A model generated the notes under the pieces. That model was not told the DNA's origin. It saw nothing but the letters and a program-made list of their open reading frames with translations, and made no database searches. A stretch of DNA of 64,000 nucleotides from Chromatium weissei (GTDB lineage Bacteria; Pseudomonadota; Gammaproteobacteria; Chromatiales; Chromatiaceae), in assembly GCF_016583765.1 (NCBI RefSeq), contig NZ_NRRR01000007.1:61795-125794 (forward strand), read 5' to 3'. The position numbers and the translations under genes were made by a program. Positions 18,640 through 29,725 of the stretch are shown here, piece after piece (position 1 is the stretch's first letter; each line of letters starts with the position of its first letter).

Positions 18640-19292
18640 TGGCTACTCGTCGTGTCAGAATTTTCACACTCTTTGAACGTTTTTGGCATTGGTCTCAAAT
18701 GCTGCTAATTATGTTCTTAATGTTCACCGGATTTGGTGTACATGGCTTTCATCATGTGCTTAATTTTGAGCACGCTGTCACCTTACATACACTTGCTGCT
18801 TTTGCGCTATTGCTATTGTGGGCATTCAGTATTTTTTGGTTGTTTACCACCCGTAATTGGCGGCATTTCATTCCGACTGTTAAAGGCATGTGGGGTGTAT
18901 TGCGCTTTTACATTCTCGGCATTTTCAAAGGCGAGCATCATCCGTATCGCAAAGCATTTTGGCGCAAACACAATCCCTTGCAGGCATTGACTTATTTAAT
19001 GCTTAAAATCGTCTTATTTCCATTGATTTGGGGGTCTGGTCTGATTTATCTATTCTATTTTGTTTGGCGCGATATTCCTCACGCAACAGAATGGTTAGAT
19101 GGAGTGGCATTGGTACATACGGGAGCCGCATTTACCATTCTCACTTTCGTATTAATTCACGTCTACATGTTAACCACTGGTCATTCATTTCGTGCTCACG
19201 TCATGCCTATGATTGACGGTTTTGACGAAGTCGATTTAACACCAGAAGAAGAGGCGTATTTACAGAACGATGAACCGGAAAATATTCGCTAA
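18639..19292 (+). CDS. membrane cytochrome b (formate dehydrogenase gamma / b561 type)
   Basis: A 217-residue integral membrane cytochrome b with four predicted helices and histidines in helices 1 and 2 and the last helix (H17 in FERFWHWSQML, the H56-region THTL... segment LHTLAAF, and HVYMLTTGHSF) suited to bind two b hemes. This is the typical quinol-oxidising partner of periplasmic redox enzymes. Translationally coupled to the octaheme cytochrome by a 1-bp overlap, so the pair likely forms a quinol-to-periplasm electron route. Direction of electron flow is inferred. Confidence 0.88.
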   Translation: MATRRVRIFTLFERFWHWSQMLLIMFLMFTGFGVHGFHHVLNFEHAVTLHTLAAFALLLLWAFSIFWLFTTRNWRHFIPTVKGMWGVLRFYILGIFKGEHHPYRKAFWRKHNPLQALTYLMLKIVLFPLIWGSGLIYLFYFVWRDIPHATEWLDGVALVHTGAAFTILTFVLIHVYMLTTGHSFRAHVMPMIDGFDEVDLTPEEEAYLQNDEPENIR

Positions 19293-19329
19293 TCATTTGG
19301 CGAGTTTTTAACGAATTCAAGGTATAAAA

Positions 19330-19375
19330 AAGCCGATCATGGTGTGTGTGATTCACCATGATCGGCTTGAGTTTT
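19330..19375 (+). terminator. bidirectional terminator between cytochrome b and ubiT
   Basis: A 15-bp perfect stem (19330-19344 with 19354-19368). The T-run is short on the plus side (TTTT at 19372-19375) and six T on the minus side, so it serves both convergent genes. Confidence 0.85.
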
Positions 19376-19406
19376 AACTGCACGTTGCTGTATACGGCGT
19401 TGTTTT

Positions 19407-19871
19407 TTATTTTCCCGGAAAGCGCATATTTGCCATGTGATTCAATGCTCGCGTTAATGGTTGCCAGCGGGCTGGCGGTTCAAACGCATCAAAAAAGTTT
19501 TTCAAATATAAACCCAATTCAGTATCACCAGACATGCGTAAACGCCGTTGAAAAAATAGCGTATCTGCATCTTCACGTCGTGCTGCTAGCAATAAAAATT
19601 CCCGCAATCCGCCTGCAATACTGGCATCAGCGGGCGCATCATTGCCGTAACCTTGAATACGTCCATTCGCTAATCCCAATAGATAGCGCACTCCGACATC
19701 ATCAATTTCAATTGCGACGCGCCGACCCTGTAAAAAATCCAGTTCGCCATCAATAACTGCATCTTTCATGACTTGATTGAGCATTGTCGCCAATGCGCGG
19801 CTGTGCATCACACCGGGAACTAAACGCAATGGAAAAGTCAGTGGATACAATAAGTTTGGAAGATTAGGCAT
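19407..19871 (-). CDS. ubiT: SCP2-domain ubiquinone accessory factor UbiT
   Basis: A 154-residue lipid-binding SCP2 protein. The block REFLLLAARREDADTLFFQ followed by RRLRMSGDTELGLYLKN matches the E. coli UbiT (YhbT) core nearly word for word. UbiT works with UbiU and UbiV in oxygen-independent ubiquinone synthesis. Here ubiT stands alone; ubiU and ubiV are not in the window. Its presence suggests the organism makes ubiquinone under low oxygen, in line with the neighbouring anaerobic-type multiheme cytochrome. Confidence 0.88.
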   Translation of the reverse strand: MPNLPNLLYPLTFPLRLVPGVMHSRALATMLNQVMKDAVIDGELDFLQGRRVAIEIDDVGVRYLLGLANGRIQGYGNDAPADASIAGGLREFLLLAARREDADTLFFQRRLRMSGDTELGLYLKNFFDAFEPPARWQPLTRALNHMANMRFPGK

Positions 19872-20074
19872 GAGTATTCTCGATCAAAAAGGTCAATGGA
19901 ATATGGTAATTTTCTGCTCTATTTCAGATTGATACAAGTGAATAAAGCGCATCTTTATTAAAAGGTTTCTAATAGATTAAAATGTAAAAGTAAATTGTTT
20001 TATGATTAAATTGAGCGATTCATTTGAGTTGCGGTTATTCGTCATTGCGCACGTGCGTTGAATACAGCAGTGTT

Positions 20075-20102
20075 CGCTAAACTCTGTGATTAGAGTTTAG
20101 CG
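20075..20102. repeat. 11-bp inverted repeat downstream of metK
   Basis: CGCTAAACTCT (20075-20085) pairs with 20092-20102 around a 6-nt loop. No T-run follows on either strand. It may be an mRNA 3'-end stabiliser for metK. Confidence 0.5.
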
Positions 20103-20114
20103 ATATTCATTTAA

Positions 20115-21305
20115 TTATAGCCCAGCAGCATTACGCAACATCTCGGCTTTATCGGTGCGTTCCCAAGTAAAGCCCGGCTCGGTGCGACCAAAATGTCCAT
20201 ACGCGGCCGTATCCTGATATTTAATCAGATCACGGTTAGTTAAATCGAGCATTTGCATAATGCCGTACGGACGTAAATCAAAATGCGCGCGAACCAATTC
20301 AATAATGCGTTGTTCATCGATTTTTGCAGTGCCAAAAGTATCTATTGAAACCGAAGTTGGTTCGGCAACGCCAATAGCATAAGACACCTGAATTTCACAT
20401 TTATTTGCAAGTCCGGCTGCCACGATATTTTTTGCAACATAGCGTCCGGCATAAGCAGCAGAACGATCTACCTTTGATGGGTCTTTACCTGAGAATGCGC
20501 CACCGCCATGCCGTGCCATTCCGCCATAGGTATCAACAATAATTTTGCGTCCGGTTAATCCACAATCGCCCACTGGACCGCCAATAACAAATTTGCCCGT
20601 TGGATTGATGTGATAACGCGTGGCGCTATTCAGCCAGCCGGTATCTTTTAATACCGGTTTAATAATTTCTTCCATGACACCTTCATGCAGATCGCGTTCG
20701 CTCACCGTGTCGCTGTGCTGCGTGGATAAAACGACTGCTTCAATTGCGACTGGCTTGCCATCGCTATAGCGAATGGTGATCTGTGATTTAGCATCCGGGC
20801 GCAGCCACGGTAATCGTCCGGATTTACGCACTTCAGCCTGTTTTTTTACTAAGCGATGGGCGTAATCAATTGGTGCGGGCATTAACAATTCAGTTTCGTT
20901 GGTGGCATAACCAAACATTAAACCTTGATCGCCAGCGCCCTGTGCTTCTTCAGTTGCTCGGTCGACACCCTGATTGATGTCTTTTGATTGTTCACCGAGC
21001 GCAATTAATACGCCACAATTATTGCCGTCAAAACCACAATCGGAATTGTCATAGCCGATTTCTTTTACAACTCGACGCACGACTTTTTCATAATCAATTT
21101 TGAGGTCAGCATCAGTGACAGTGATTTCGCCAGCCAGCATGACAAAGCCGGTTTTTACCAGCGTTTCACAGGCAACTCGCGCCTTGGCATGATTCGGATC
21201 GCGCCGATATATTTCATCGAGAACAGCATCAGAAATCTGATCTGCCATTTTGTCGGGATGACCTTCAGAAACGGATTCGGACGTGAAAATGTAATCTTTG
21301 CTCAT
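20115..21305 (-). CDS. metK: S-adenosylmethionine synthetase
   Basis: Makes S-adenosylmethionine from methionine and ATP; cytosolic tetramer. At 396 residues it carries [16 protein letters not shown] near the N-terminus (ATP and metal binding), [10 protein letters not shown], and the phosphate-binding loop [16 protein letters not shown]. It is monocistronic and divergent from a thioredoxin-fold gene. The 155-bp upstream gap has no SAM riboswitch that I can recognise. Confidence 0.97.
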   Translation of the reverse strand: MSKDYIFTSESVSEGHPDKMADQISDAVLDEIYRRDPNHAKARVACETLVKTGFVMLAGEITVTDADLKIDYEKVVRRVVKEIGYDNSDCGFDGNNCGVLIALGEQSKDINQGVDRATEEAQGAGDQGLMFGYATNETELLMPAPIDYAHRLVKKQAEVRKSGRLPWLRPDAKSQITIRYSDGKPVAIEAVVLSTQHSDTVSERDLHEGVMEEIIKPVLKDTGWLNSATRYHINPTGKFVIGGPVGDCGLTGRKIIVDTYGGMARHGGGAFSGKDPSKVDRSAAYAGRYVAKNIVAAGLANKCEIQVSYAIGVAEPTSVSIDTFGTAKIDEQRIIELVRAHFDLRPYGIMQMLDLTNRDLIKYQDTAAYGHFGRTEPGFTWERTDKAEMLRNAAGL

Positions 21306-21461
21306 ATAAAAGTGGTCGCAACGCCATGAAATACGGTTGAAAGAGTAATCTATGATAACGACTTGCTGAAGGTGCGCAAACTTTCATTCAGTCAGCGGAA
21401 TCAATGAAGGTGCGTATATTCTGCTCAGAATCAATGTTTTTCACTCAATACGGAGAATTTT

Positions 21462-22019
21462 ATGGTGTCACTCGAAACTCCGATTTGTGACTTTGGGCAA
21501 CCTGCACCGAAGTTCGCGTTGCGTGGCGTCGATGGCAACACGTGGACGCAAGACGACTGCATGGGTGCGCGGGGTCTATTGGTCATGTTCATTTGCAATC
21601 ACTGTCCGTATGTGCAGGCGATACGCGAGCGACTGATACGCGATGTGCGTGAGTTGCAGGCGCTGGGCGTGGGCTGCGTGGCGATCATGTCGAATGATTC
21701 GCGGGATTATCCTGAGGATTCGTTTGAAAATATGCGCCGCATCGCTGACGAATTTGCGTTTCCATTTCCATATTTATTCGATGAACATCAGAATGTTGCT
21801 CGTGCTTATGGCGCGGTGTGTACGCCTGATTTTTTCGGTTACAACGCCGAGCGCAAATTGCAGTATCGCGGTCGATTTGATGCGAGTCGCAAAGAAACTG
21901 CGCCAGCCGAGGTGCGACGCGATTTGTTTGAAGCGATGAAACAGGTTGCGGCAACCGGCGTTGGCCCCGCCGAGCAAATTCCCAGTATCGGCTGCTCGAT
22001 CAAATGGCGCGAAACGTGA
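21462..22019 (+). CDS. thioredoxin-fold AhpC/TSA (peroxiredoxin-like) protein
   Basis: A 185-residue thioredoxin-superfamily protein with no signal peptide, so cytoplasmic. The active-site stretch FICNHCPYVQAI carries a CxxC (C-N-H-C) and the later MSNDSRDYPEDSFENM and TPDFFGYNAE blocks match the family of ResA/AhpC-TSA-like proteins of unknown substrate. RBS GGAG lies just before the ATG. Divergent from metK and followed by a terminator at 22219-22251, so it is a single-gene unit. Confidence 0.85.
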   Translation: MVSLETPICDFGQPAPKFALRGVDGNTWTQDDCMGARGLLVMFICNHCPYVQAIRERLIRDVRELQALGVGCVAIMSNDSRDYPEDSFENMRRIADEFAFPFPYLFDEHQNVARAYGAVCTPDFFGYNAERKLQYRGRFDASRKETAPAEVRRDLFEAMKQVAATGVGPAEQIPSIGCSIKWRET

Positions 22020-22381
22020 CTGACTTCGACACAATTAACGCGACGACACCTGATTGATTGTCACTGCGCTAATATAAGCAACTGATAAACTAGCTTGTGC
22101 CCGTATCAGTTTGTTTGAATTCCGAGTTGCGAGTTTTTAGCCCAGAATGAATGTTTTTTAAGCGCGTTATCATTGCGCATTGAAACCTGCGTGAGATCAC
22201 ATCGCTGCGTCATCACAGAAAACCCTATTGTGCATTGCACAATAGGGTTTTTATAAAAATCAGCCACTTGTGGCATCAATCGCGTAAAATCGCGCCTCGG
22301 TTATTGTGTCGTTTCAAAACGCGCTGCCGGTGATCACGGTCAGTCTGTTTTGATCTTTTTCATCACTCTAGGAGGGGCTTC
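22020..22381. other. intergenic region between thioredoxin-fold gene and tkt
   Basis: 362 bp without a gene. The only clear element is the intrinsic terminator at 22219-22251; the part after it must hold the tkt promoter, but I cannot place boxes with confidence. Confidence 0.6.
22219..22253 (+). terminator. intrinsic terminator
   Basis: A 15-bp perfect stem AAAACCCTATTGTGC (22219-22233) with 22237-22251, 3-nt loop and a T-run. Confidence 0.88.
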
Positions 22382-24388
22382 ATGTCCTCACGTAAAGAAC
22401 TCGCCAACGCTGTCCGTGCTCTGGCAATGGACGCGGTGCAAAAGGCTAACTCCGGTCATCCGGGCGCACCGATGGGCATGGCGGACATCGCCGAAGTGTT
22501 GTGGAACGATTTCATGCGCCACAACCCGAGCAATCCGCAGTGGGCTGATCGTGACCGCTTTGTGCTGTCCAACGGTCACGGCTCCATGCTGATTTATGCG
22601 CTGCTGCATCTCACTGGTTACGAGTTAAGCATCGAGGACTTAAAGCAATTTCGTCAGCTTCATTCCAAAACGCCCGGTCATCCCGAATACGGCTACGCGC
22701 CCGGCGTTGAAACCACCACCGGTCCGCTAGGGCAAGGCATCACCAACGCCGTCGGCATGGCGCTGGCAGAAAAAGCGTTGGCAAATCAATTTAATAAGCC
22801 CGGTCACAGCATCGTCGATCACAACACCTATGTCTTTCTCGGCGATGGCTGTTTGATGGAAGGCATTTCACACGAAGCCTGCTCGCTGGCTGGCGCGCTC
22901 GGCTTGGGCAAATTGATTGCCATTTATGACGACAACAACATTTCAATTGACGGCGAAGTACGCGGTCACGGCGACACGCCCGGCTGGTTCCTCGACAACA
23001 CGCCGCAGCGGTTTGAAGCCTATGGCTGGCACGTCATTCCGAAGGTTGACGGGCACGATGCAGAAGCTGTGAAAGCGGCGATTGAGCAGGCTCGCGCCGT
23101 CACCGATAAACCGAGTTTGATCTGCTGCCAAACCATCATCGGCTTCGGTTCGCCCAATAAACAGGGTAAAGAAGAATGTCACGGCGCGGCGCTCGGTGAT
23201 GCCGAAATCGCGCTGACCCGCGAAAACCTCGGCTGGAACCACGCCCCGTTTGTGATTCCAGAAACTGTTTATCAAGGCTGGGATGCAAAAACACGCGGCG
23301 CAGCGGCTGAAGCGGAGTGGAATAGCAAATTTGCTGCCTACGCTGCTGCGTATCCGACCGAAGCGGCTGAATTCAAACGGCGCATGGCAGGCGATTTACC
23401 AGCCGATTGGGAAACTAAAGCTGGCGCATTCGTACAATCAGTAATTGATAAAGGCGAAACCATTGCTTCGCGCAAAGCCTCGCAAAACGCATTAAATGGC
23501 TTTGGTCCATTATTGCCGGAATTACTCGGTGGCTCCGCGGATTTAGCCGGTTCCAATTTAACGTTATGGAGCGGTTGTAAAGGCGTTGGTAAAAGCACTG
23601 CACCGGGCAATTATGTGTTTTATGGCGTGCGTGAATTCGGCATGTCAGCAATGATGAATGGCATTGCATTACACGGCGGTTTTATTCCGTATGGCGCAAC
23701 CTTTTTAATGTTCTCCGAATACGCTCGCAATGCGTTACGGATGGCTGCGTTAATGAAGGTGCCATCGATTTTCGTGTATACGCACGATTCAATTGGTTTA
23801 GGCGAAGATGGTCCAACGCATCAGCCAGTTGAACAGATTCCAACACTGCGCATGATTCCAAATATGCGCGTATGGCGACCCTGCGATGCAGTGGAATCTG
23901 CGATGTCATGGAAGCTCGCAATTGAGCATAAAACTGGGCCGAGTTGTTTAATCTTCTCACGGCAAAATCTCGCCCACATGCCACGCACCGAAACGCAAAT
24001 TGCCGATATTGCGCGAGGTGGTTATGTATTGCGCGATTGCGCGGGCACTCCCGACGCAATCATTATTGCAACCGGCTCAGAAGTTGAATTGGCAATGAAA
24101 GCAGCGGAGGCAATGAATGATAAAAACATTCGTGTTGTTTCCATGCCCTGCACCAATGTTTTTGATGCACAAGATGCGGCTTATAAAGAATCCGTATTAC
24201 CAAAAGCCGTGACTGCGCGTATTGCCGTTGAAGCAGCAGTGAGCGATGGCTGGTGGAAATACGTCGGCAGTCAAGGTGCAATACTCGGAGTGGATCGTTT
24301 TGGTGAATCCGCGCCAGCTGGTCCATTATTCAAAGAGTTTGGCTTTACCGTTGAGAATTTGGTCGCCATTGTGAAAGGCGTTCTTTAA
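22382..24388 (+). CDS. tkt: transketolase
   Basis: Thiamine-diphosphate enzyme of the pentose phosphate and Calvin cycles that moves two-carbon units between sugar phosphates. At 668 residues it shows the N-terminal [14 protein letters not shown], the ThDP motif [13 protein letters not shown] with its downstream asparagines, and the C-terminal region from [10 protein letters not shown]. It is preceded by AGGAGG. First gene of a carbon-metabolism series tkt-gap-(insert)-pgk-pyk-fba. This order is common in autotrophic gammaproteobacteria, but no RuBisCO or phosphoribulokinase gene lies in the window. Confidence 0.97.
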   Translation: MSSRKELANAVRALAMDAVQKANSGHPGAPMGMADIAEVLWNDFMRHNPSNPQWADRDRFVLSNGHGSMLIYALLHLTGYELSIEDLKQFRQLHSKTPGHPEYGYAPGVETTTGPLGQGITNAVGMALAEKALANQFNKPGHSIVDHNTYVFLGDGCLMEGISHEACSLAGALGLGKLIAIYDDNNISIDGEVRGHGDTPGWFLDNTPQRFEAYGWHVIPKVDGHDAEAVKAAIEQARAVTDKPSLICCQTIIGFGSPNKQGKEECHGAALGDAEIALTRENLGWNHAPFVIPETVYQGWDAKTRGAAAEAEWNSKFAAYAAAYPTEAAEFKRRMAGDLPADWETKAGAFVQSVIDKGETIASRKASQNALNGFGPLLPELLGGSADLAGSNLTLWSGCKGVGKSTAPGNYVFYGVREFGMSAMMNGIALHGGFIPYGATFLMFSEYARNALRMAALMKVPSIFVYTHDSIGLGEDGPTHQPVEQIPTLRMIPNMRVWRPCDAVESAMSWKLAIEHKTGPSCLIFSRQNLAHMPRTETQIADIARGGYVLRDCAGTPDAIIIATGSEVELAMKAAEAMNDKNIRVVSMPCTNVFDAQDAAYKESVLPKAVTARIAVEAAVSDGWWKYVGSQGAILGVDRFGESAPAGPLFKEFGFTVENLVAIVKGVL

Positions 24389-24408
24389 TTCCAAACCTCG
24401 CATTACCA

Positions 24409-24436
24409 TTGAAGCAATCCAATTTGATTGCTTCAA
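24409..24436. repeat. hairpin between tkt and gap
   Basis: An 11-bp perfect stem (24409-24419 with 24426-24436). No T-run directly after it, so more likely an mRNA processing or stability element than a full stop. Confidence 0.5.
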
Positions 24437-24462
24437 CAAACAACATTTTTCATTCCATTTAG

Positions 24463-25476
<1,014 letters not shown>

Positions 25477-25489
25477 GTTGAATTAAGTT

Positions 25490-25521
25490 GAATGGGTGAA
25501 GCAGAAATGTAACACCCATTC
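25490..25521. repeat. 9-bp inverted repeat after gap
   Basis: GAATGGGTG (25490-25498) pairs with 25513-25521. It lies at the junction between gap and the inserted genes and has no T-run. Confidence 0.45.
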
Positions 25522-25554
25522 TCATAAAATGTACTGAATTTAAAGATTAAAAAG

Positions 25555-25815
25555 ATGCCAGAAATAAGTCGGTTTCTTGGGATTGTGATTTACATGTATT
25601 TTAATGAACACAATCCACCGCACTTTCACGCAGAATACAACGAACATAAAGCATCTATTTTGATAACTTCACTAGGGTTGGTAGAAGGAAGACTTCCTTC
25701 AAGAGTAATGAGTTTAGTCGTTGAGTGGGCGCAAGAACACCAAGACGAACTACTTGAAAACTGGAACAGTATTAAAGAAACTGGTGAATACCACAAAATA
25801 ACTCCGTTAGTATAG
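25555..25815 (+). CDS. DUF4160 protein (putative toxin-antitoxin component)
   Basis: An 86-residue protein of the DUF4160 family: PEISRFLGIVIYMYFNEHN followed by PPHFHAEYNEHKA is the hallmark. DUF4160 genes are regularly paired with DUF2442 genes and the pair is regarded as toxin-antitoxin-like; the biochemical activity is not known to me. Here the DUF2442 partner follows 11 bp downstream. It lies within the gap-pgk interval, a place usually free of other genes, and its AT content is higher than that of its neighbours, which suggests acquisition. Confidence 0.82.
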   Translation: MPEISRFLGIVIYMYFNEHNPPHFHAEYNEHKASILITSLGLVEGRLPSRVMSLVVEWAQEHQDELLENWNSIKETGEYHKITPLV

Positions 25816-25826
25816 GTTGCTTTGTT

Positions 25827-26114
25827 ATGTTGGAGATTAAAAAAGCAGATTACATTTGTGAATACAAAATAAATCTTTTTTTTAACAATGACAAATCTGG
25901 ACAAGTGAATCTAAAAAAACTCATTTTTACTGATTCAAGAACCGTTTTCTCAAAGCTAAAAAATCCAGACCTGTTTAAGAATTTTCGCGTCGCAAATGGC
26001 ACTATAGTTTGGTCTGATGAAATTGATTTAGCTGCTGAATATCTTTTTTATCTCGCGTTTGAGGATGAATCAAACTTGCAAGAACAGTTCAAAGAATGGG
26101 GTTATATCGCTTGA
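25827..26114 (+). CDS. DUF2442 protein (partner of DUF4160)
   Basis: A 95-residue DUF2442-type protein. The family pattern is visible as NLKKLIFTDSRTVFSKLKNPDLFKNFRVANGTI-type middle and the WSDEIDLAAEYLFYLA end. It is the likely antitoxin-like partner of the DUF4160 gene just upstream. The 3' end overlaps the next gene, a DNA methyltransferase, by 19 bp. The base composition is AT-rich compared with gap and pgk. Confidence 0.78.
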   Translation: MLEIKKADYICEYKINLFFNNDKSGQVNLKKLIFTDSRTVFSKLKNPDLFKNFRVANGTIVWSDEIDLAAEYLFYLAFEDESNLQEQFKEWGYIA

Positions 26115-26881
26115 ATCCTAATGTCAGTGACTCAGCAATAAAAATCTCAGCATTTCAGAATCAGTTTCTATGCGGCGATTGTCTCACTGTGATGCAATCC
26201 ATGCCGAATGAATCTATTGATTTAGTGGTCACTTCACCGCCATATAATTTGAAAAACTCCACTGGCAACGGCATGAAAGACGGCCGTGGCGGCAAATGGT
26301 CAAATGCCAGCTTGATTCACGGTTATTCCCATTATCACGACAATATGCCCCATGATGAATATGCTGCATGGCAACGCGCTTGTTTGACCGAGATGTTTCG
26401 TTTAATCAAAAATGATGGCGCTATTTTTTATAACCACAAATGGCGAGTACAAGCAGGTTTATTACAAGATAGACAAGATATTGTTTCGAGTTTTCCGGTA
26501 CGGCAAATTATTATTTGGAAACGAAAAGGTGGCATCAATTTTAATAAGGGATACTTTTTGCCCACTTACGAAGTGATTTATTTGATTTGTAAACCAGAAT
26601 TTGAATTGGTACAAGGCGCAAATGCTCACGGCGACATCTGGGAATTTATGCAAGAAATGAAGAATGAACATCCCGCTCCTTTTCCGATTGCTTTGATTGA
26701 AAGAATCATTAACAGCACAAATGCGCAATTGATTCTTGACCCATTTATGGGAAGTGGAACAACCGCAGTAGCGGCTAAGAAATTAGGACGTAATTTTGTT
26801 GGTATTGAAATATCCCCAGAGTATATTGATCTTTCTAACAAACGCTTGAAAAGTTTTTCATCCGTTTCATCACTTTTCTAA
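26096..26881 (+). CDS. site-specific DNA methyltransferase (N4-cytosine or N6-adenine, beta-type order)
   Basis: A 261-residue amino-methyltransferase. The catalytic motif IV TSPPYN comes near the N-terminus (about residues 46-51) and the SAM-binding motif [17 protein letters not shown] near the C-terminus (about 222-237), the order of beta-class enzymes. No restriction endonuclease is adjacent, so it looks like an orphan methylase. The start at 26096 overlaps the DUF2442 gene by 19 bp; an internal TTG just after that stop is an alternative. It is part of the insert between gap and pgk. The recognition site cannot be read from sequence. Confidence 0.88.
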   Translation: MGLYRLNPNVSDSAIKISAFQNQFLCGDCLTVMQSMPNESIDLVVTSPPYNLKNSTGNGMKDGRGGKWSNASLIHGYSHYHDNMPHDEYAAWQRACLTEMFRLIKNDGAIFYNHKWRVQAGLLQDRQDIVSSFPVRQIIIWKRKGGINFNKGYFLPTYEVIYLICKPEFELVQGANAHGDIWEFMQEMKNEHPAPFPIALIERIINSTNAQLILDPFMGSGTTAVAAKKLGRNFVGIEISPEYIDLSNKRLKSFSSVSSLF

Positions 26882-26972
26882 AACGCAACTAATGAAAAGC
26901 CATGCGCCAAGTTCAAAAATTTTGCGGATTGCTTTCACCACAACTAAACAACACTCAAGAGGAAACAGCATC

Positions 26973-28154
26973 GTGTCATTTATTAAACTCACCGATCTTG
27001 ATTTGGCTGGCAAGCGCGTTTTAATTCGCTCCGATTTGAATGTGCCAATTAAAAATGGAAAAGTCACTTCTGATGCGCGAATTACTGCATCCATGCCGAC
27101 GTTTGAATACTGTATTAAAGCCGGCGCTAAAGTGATGGTGATGTCGCATTTGGGTCGTCCTGAAGAAGGTGTGTTTTCAGAAGAAGATTCGCTTAAACCC
27201 GTAGCGAATGCGCTCGGTGTGAAGATGGGACGTGAGATTCGTTTAATTCGAGATTATCTCGATAATTTGCCAGAGTTGGCTGATGGTGAATTGGTATTAT
27301 TGGATAACGTGCGATTTAATAAGGGTGAAGGCAAGGATAACGAAGCATTATCCAAGCAATACGCGGCGCTGTGTGATGTATTCGTTATGGATGCGTTTGG
27401 TACTGCACATCGAGCACAGGCTTCAACGCATGGCGCTGGTAAATTTGCGCCAATTGCCTGCGCTGGTTTGCTATTAGCTGAAGAATTGGATGCGTTGCAA
27501 AAAGCATTGGCAAATCCTGCGCGCCCAATGGTTGCGATTGTCGGTGGATCAAAGGTATCTACCAAATTGACAGTGTTAGAAGCCTTATCAGAAAAAGTCG
27601 ATCAACTTGTAGTTGGCGGCGGTATTGCGAATACGTTTCTTGCTGCTGCTGGATTTCCAGTTGGTAAATCATTATGCGAACACGATTTAATTCCAACAGC
27701 ACAGGCATTGATGGAAAAAATGACAGCACGCGGCGCAACCATTCCAATTGCGGTTGATGTGGTGTGCGGTAAGCAATTCAATGAGAACGAACCCGCAATT
27801 GCTAAAACTGCTGCTGAAGTTGCAGAAGACGATATGATTTTCGATATTGGTTCGCAATCTGCACAGCAATTAGCAGACATCATTGCTAAAGCGGGAACAA
27901 TTGTATGGAATGGTCCAGTTGGTGTATTCGAATTTGATCAATTTGGCGCGGGTACAAAAACGGTATCAATGGCAATTGCGAATGCAGCCGGTTTTAGTTT
28001 AGCGGGTGGTGGCGATACGATTGCGGCAATTCAAAAATACGACATTTACGATAAGGTGTCTTATATTTCAACTGCTGGTGGTGCATTCCTCGAGTATTTA
28101 GAAGGTAAAACTTTACCTGCTGTTGCAATGCTTGAAGAACGTGCAAAGAGTTGA
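26973..28154 (+). CDS. pgk: phosphoglycerate kinase
   Basis: Transfers phosphate between 1,3-bisphosphoglycerate and ADP in glycolysis, or the reverse in carbon fixation. 393 residues. The N-terminal [20 protein letters not shown] fixes the start at GTG 26973, preceded by AGAGGAAA; longer in-frame extensions upstream lack family similarity. The nucleotide-binding GGSKVSTKL and C-terminal GGGDTIAAI are intact. It is followed by pyk after 51 bp. Confidence 0.96.
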   Translation: MSFIKLTDLDLAGKRVLIRSDLNVPIKNGKVTSDARITASMPTFEYCIKAGAKVMVMSHLGRPEEGVFSEEDSLKPVANALGVKMGREIRLIRDYLDNLPELADGELVLLDNVRFNKGEGKDNEALSKQYAALCDVFVMDAFGTAHRAQASTHGAGKFAPIACAGLLLAEELDALQKALANPARPMVAIVGGSKVSTKLTVLEALSEKVDQLVVGGGIANTFLAAAGFPVGKSLCEHDLIPTAQALMEKMTARGATIPIAVDVVCGKQFNENEPAIAKTAAEVAEDDMIFDIGSQSAQQLADIIAKAGTIVWNGPVGVFEFDQFGAGTKTVSMAIANAAGFSLAGGGDTIAAIQKYDIYDKVSYISTAGGAFLEYLEGKTLPAVAMLEERAKS

Positions 28155-28205
28155 TTTCATTCAGGCGCGCTGGTATTGCCAGCGCCCATTCATGGGAAAT
28201 TAATT

Positions 28206-29648
28206 ATGCCAAGACGTACCAAAATTGTCGCAACGCTCGGTCCAGCAACGGATGATCCGACAGTTATGGACAACTTCATCGCAGCAGGCGTCGATGTGGT
28301 TCGTCTTAATTTGTCGCATGATAGTCATGCGCGTCATCGGGAACGTGCCGAGCGTTTTCGTGAACGTGGATTGGCTATTGGTCATGAAGTTGCAGTTTTA
28401 ATGGATTTGCAGGGGCCAAAAATTCGTATTGGCAAATTCAATAATGGCAAAATTGAATTAGCCGTTGGTGCTGCATTTGCGATTGATTCGGCCTGCGCGA
28501 TTGATGCCGGTGATCACACGCAAGTTGGCACAACTTATTCAGAACTTGCTAATGATGTTGTCGCTGGCGATACGCTGTTACTGGATGATGGCGCAATTGA
28601 ATTAAAGGTTACTGCGGTCACTAACGGTCGTATTGACTGCATCGTGATTGTCGGCGGAACACTATCAAATAATAAAGGCATCAATAAAAAAGGTGGCGGA
28701 TTATCAGCTCCGGCGTTAACTGAAAAAGACAAAGAAGATATTCGTTTTGCTGCTTCAATTGATGCAGATTATTTGGCAGTGTCTTTTGTGCGCAATGGCG
28801 ATGATGTTCGATTAGCACGGGAATTATTTCATGCTGCTGGTGGAAGCGGTGGCATCGTTGCCAAGATTGAACGCGCTGAAGCGCTTCATCAAATTGACGA
28901 CATCATCAATGCTTCCGATGCCATTATGGTTGCTCGCGGCGATTTAGGTGTTGAAATTGGTGATGCGGAATTACCTGCAGTACAAAAGCGGCTGATTAGT
29001 CGCGCACGAGAATTGAATAGTGTCGTGATTACAGCGACGCAAATGATGCAGTCGATGATTGAACATCCCATTCCAACTCGCGCTGAAGTATTTGATGTGG
29101 CTAATGCAGTGCTCGATGGAACTGATGCCGTGATGTTGTCGGCAGAAAGTTCAATTGGGCGGTATCCGGTTAAAGTGGTAGAAGCACTCAATCGCATTTG
29201 TATTGAAGCGGAAAAAAGTACAACACGTTCTGGTCATCGGCTTGATTCCGTATTCGGTCGTGTGGATGAAGCCATTGCAATGGCGGCAATGTATACCGCC
29301 AACCATTTAGGCGTAAAAGCAATTGCGGCATTAACAGAAACGGGTTCAACAGTGAAATGGATGTCGCGTATTCGCTCCGGCATTCCTATTTATGCGATGA
29401 CGCGATTTGCACCGACGCGCCGTAAAGTGAAATTGTTTCGTGGCGCATATCCGGTGAGCTTTGACGTTGCCAGTACCGATATACATGAAGTGAATTATGA
29501 AGTGATTGAAGAATTGCTGCGGCGTGGTACGGTGCGTAATGGTGATTTAGTCATCATTACAAAAGGCGACCGTTCTGGTGTAGAAGGGCAAACCAACATT
29601 ATGAAAATAATGCGTGTTGGTGAGCATCGATTACTGAATGAAGATTAA
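28206..29648 (+). CDS. pyk: pyruvate kinase
   Basis: Converts phosphoenolpyruvate and ADP to pyruvate and ATP. The 480 residues include the N-terminal RRTKIVATLGPA, the substrate loop with MDLQGPKIRIG, and MVARGDLGVEI in the barrel. The C-terminal allosteric domain is complete. I chose ATG 28206, which matches the family start, over the upstream in-frame ATG at 28176. Member of the pgk-pyk-fba series. Confidence 0.96.
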   Translation: MPRRTKIVATLGPATDDPTVMDNFIAAGVDVVRLNLSHDSHARHRERAERFRERGLAIGHEVAVLMDLQGPKIRIGKFNNGKIELAVGAAFAIDSACAIDAGDHTQVGTTYSELANDVVAGDTLLLDDGAIELKVTAVTNGRIDCIVIVGGTLSNNKGINKKGGGLSAPALTEKDKEDIRFAASIDADYLAVSFVRNGDDVRLARELFHAAGGSGGIVAKIERAEALHQIDDIINASDAIMVARGDLGVEIGDAELPAVQKRLISRARELNSVVITATQMMQSMIEHPIPTRAEVFDVANAVLDGTDAVMLSAESSIGRYPVKVVEALNRICIEAEKSTTRSGHRLDSVFGRVDEAIAMAAMYTANHLGVKAIAALTETGSTVKWMSRIRSGIPIYAMTRFAPTRRKVKLFRGAYPVSFDVASTDIHEVNYEVIEELLRRGTVRNGDLVIITKGDRSGVEGQTNIMKIMRVGEHRLLNED

Positions 29649-29725
29649 AGAATTGAGATAAAAATAACGTTAATTTCGAATCGAAATAACAATTGCTGTT
29701 TCATCAACCAACGAGGAAAAATTGC

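Noticed and set aside
21306..21461. SAM riboswitch before metK
   Set aside because: No SAM-I or SAM-II-like conserved blocks or matching terminator could be found in the 155-bp gap.
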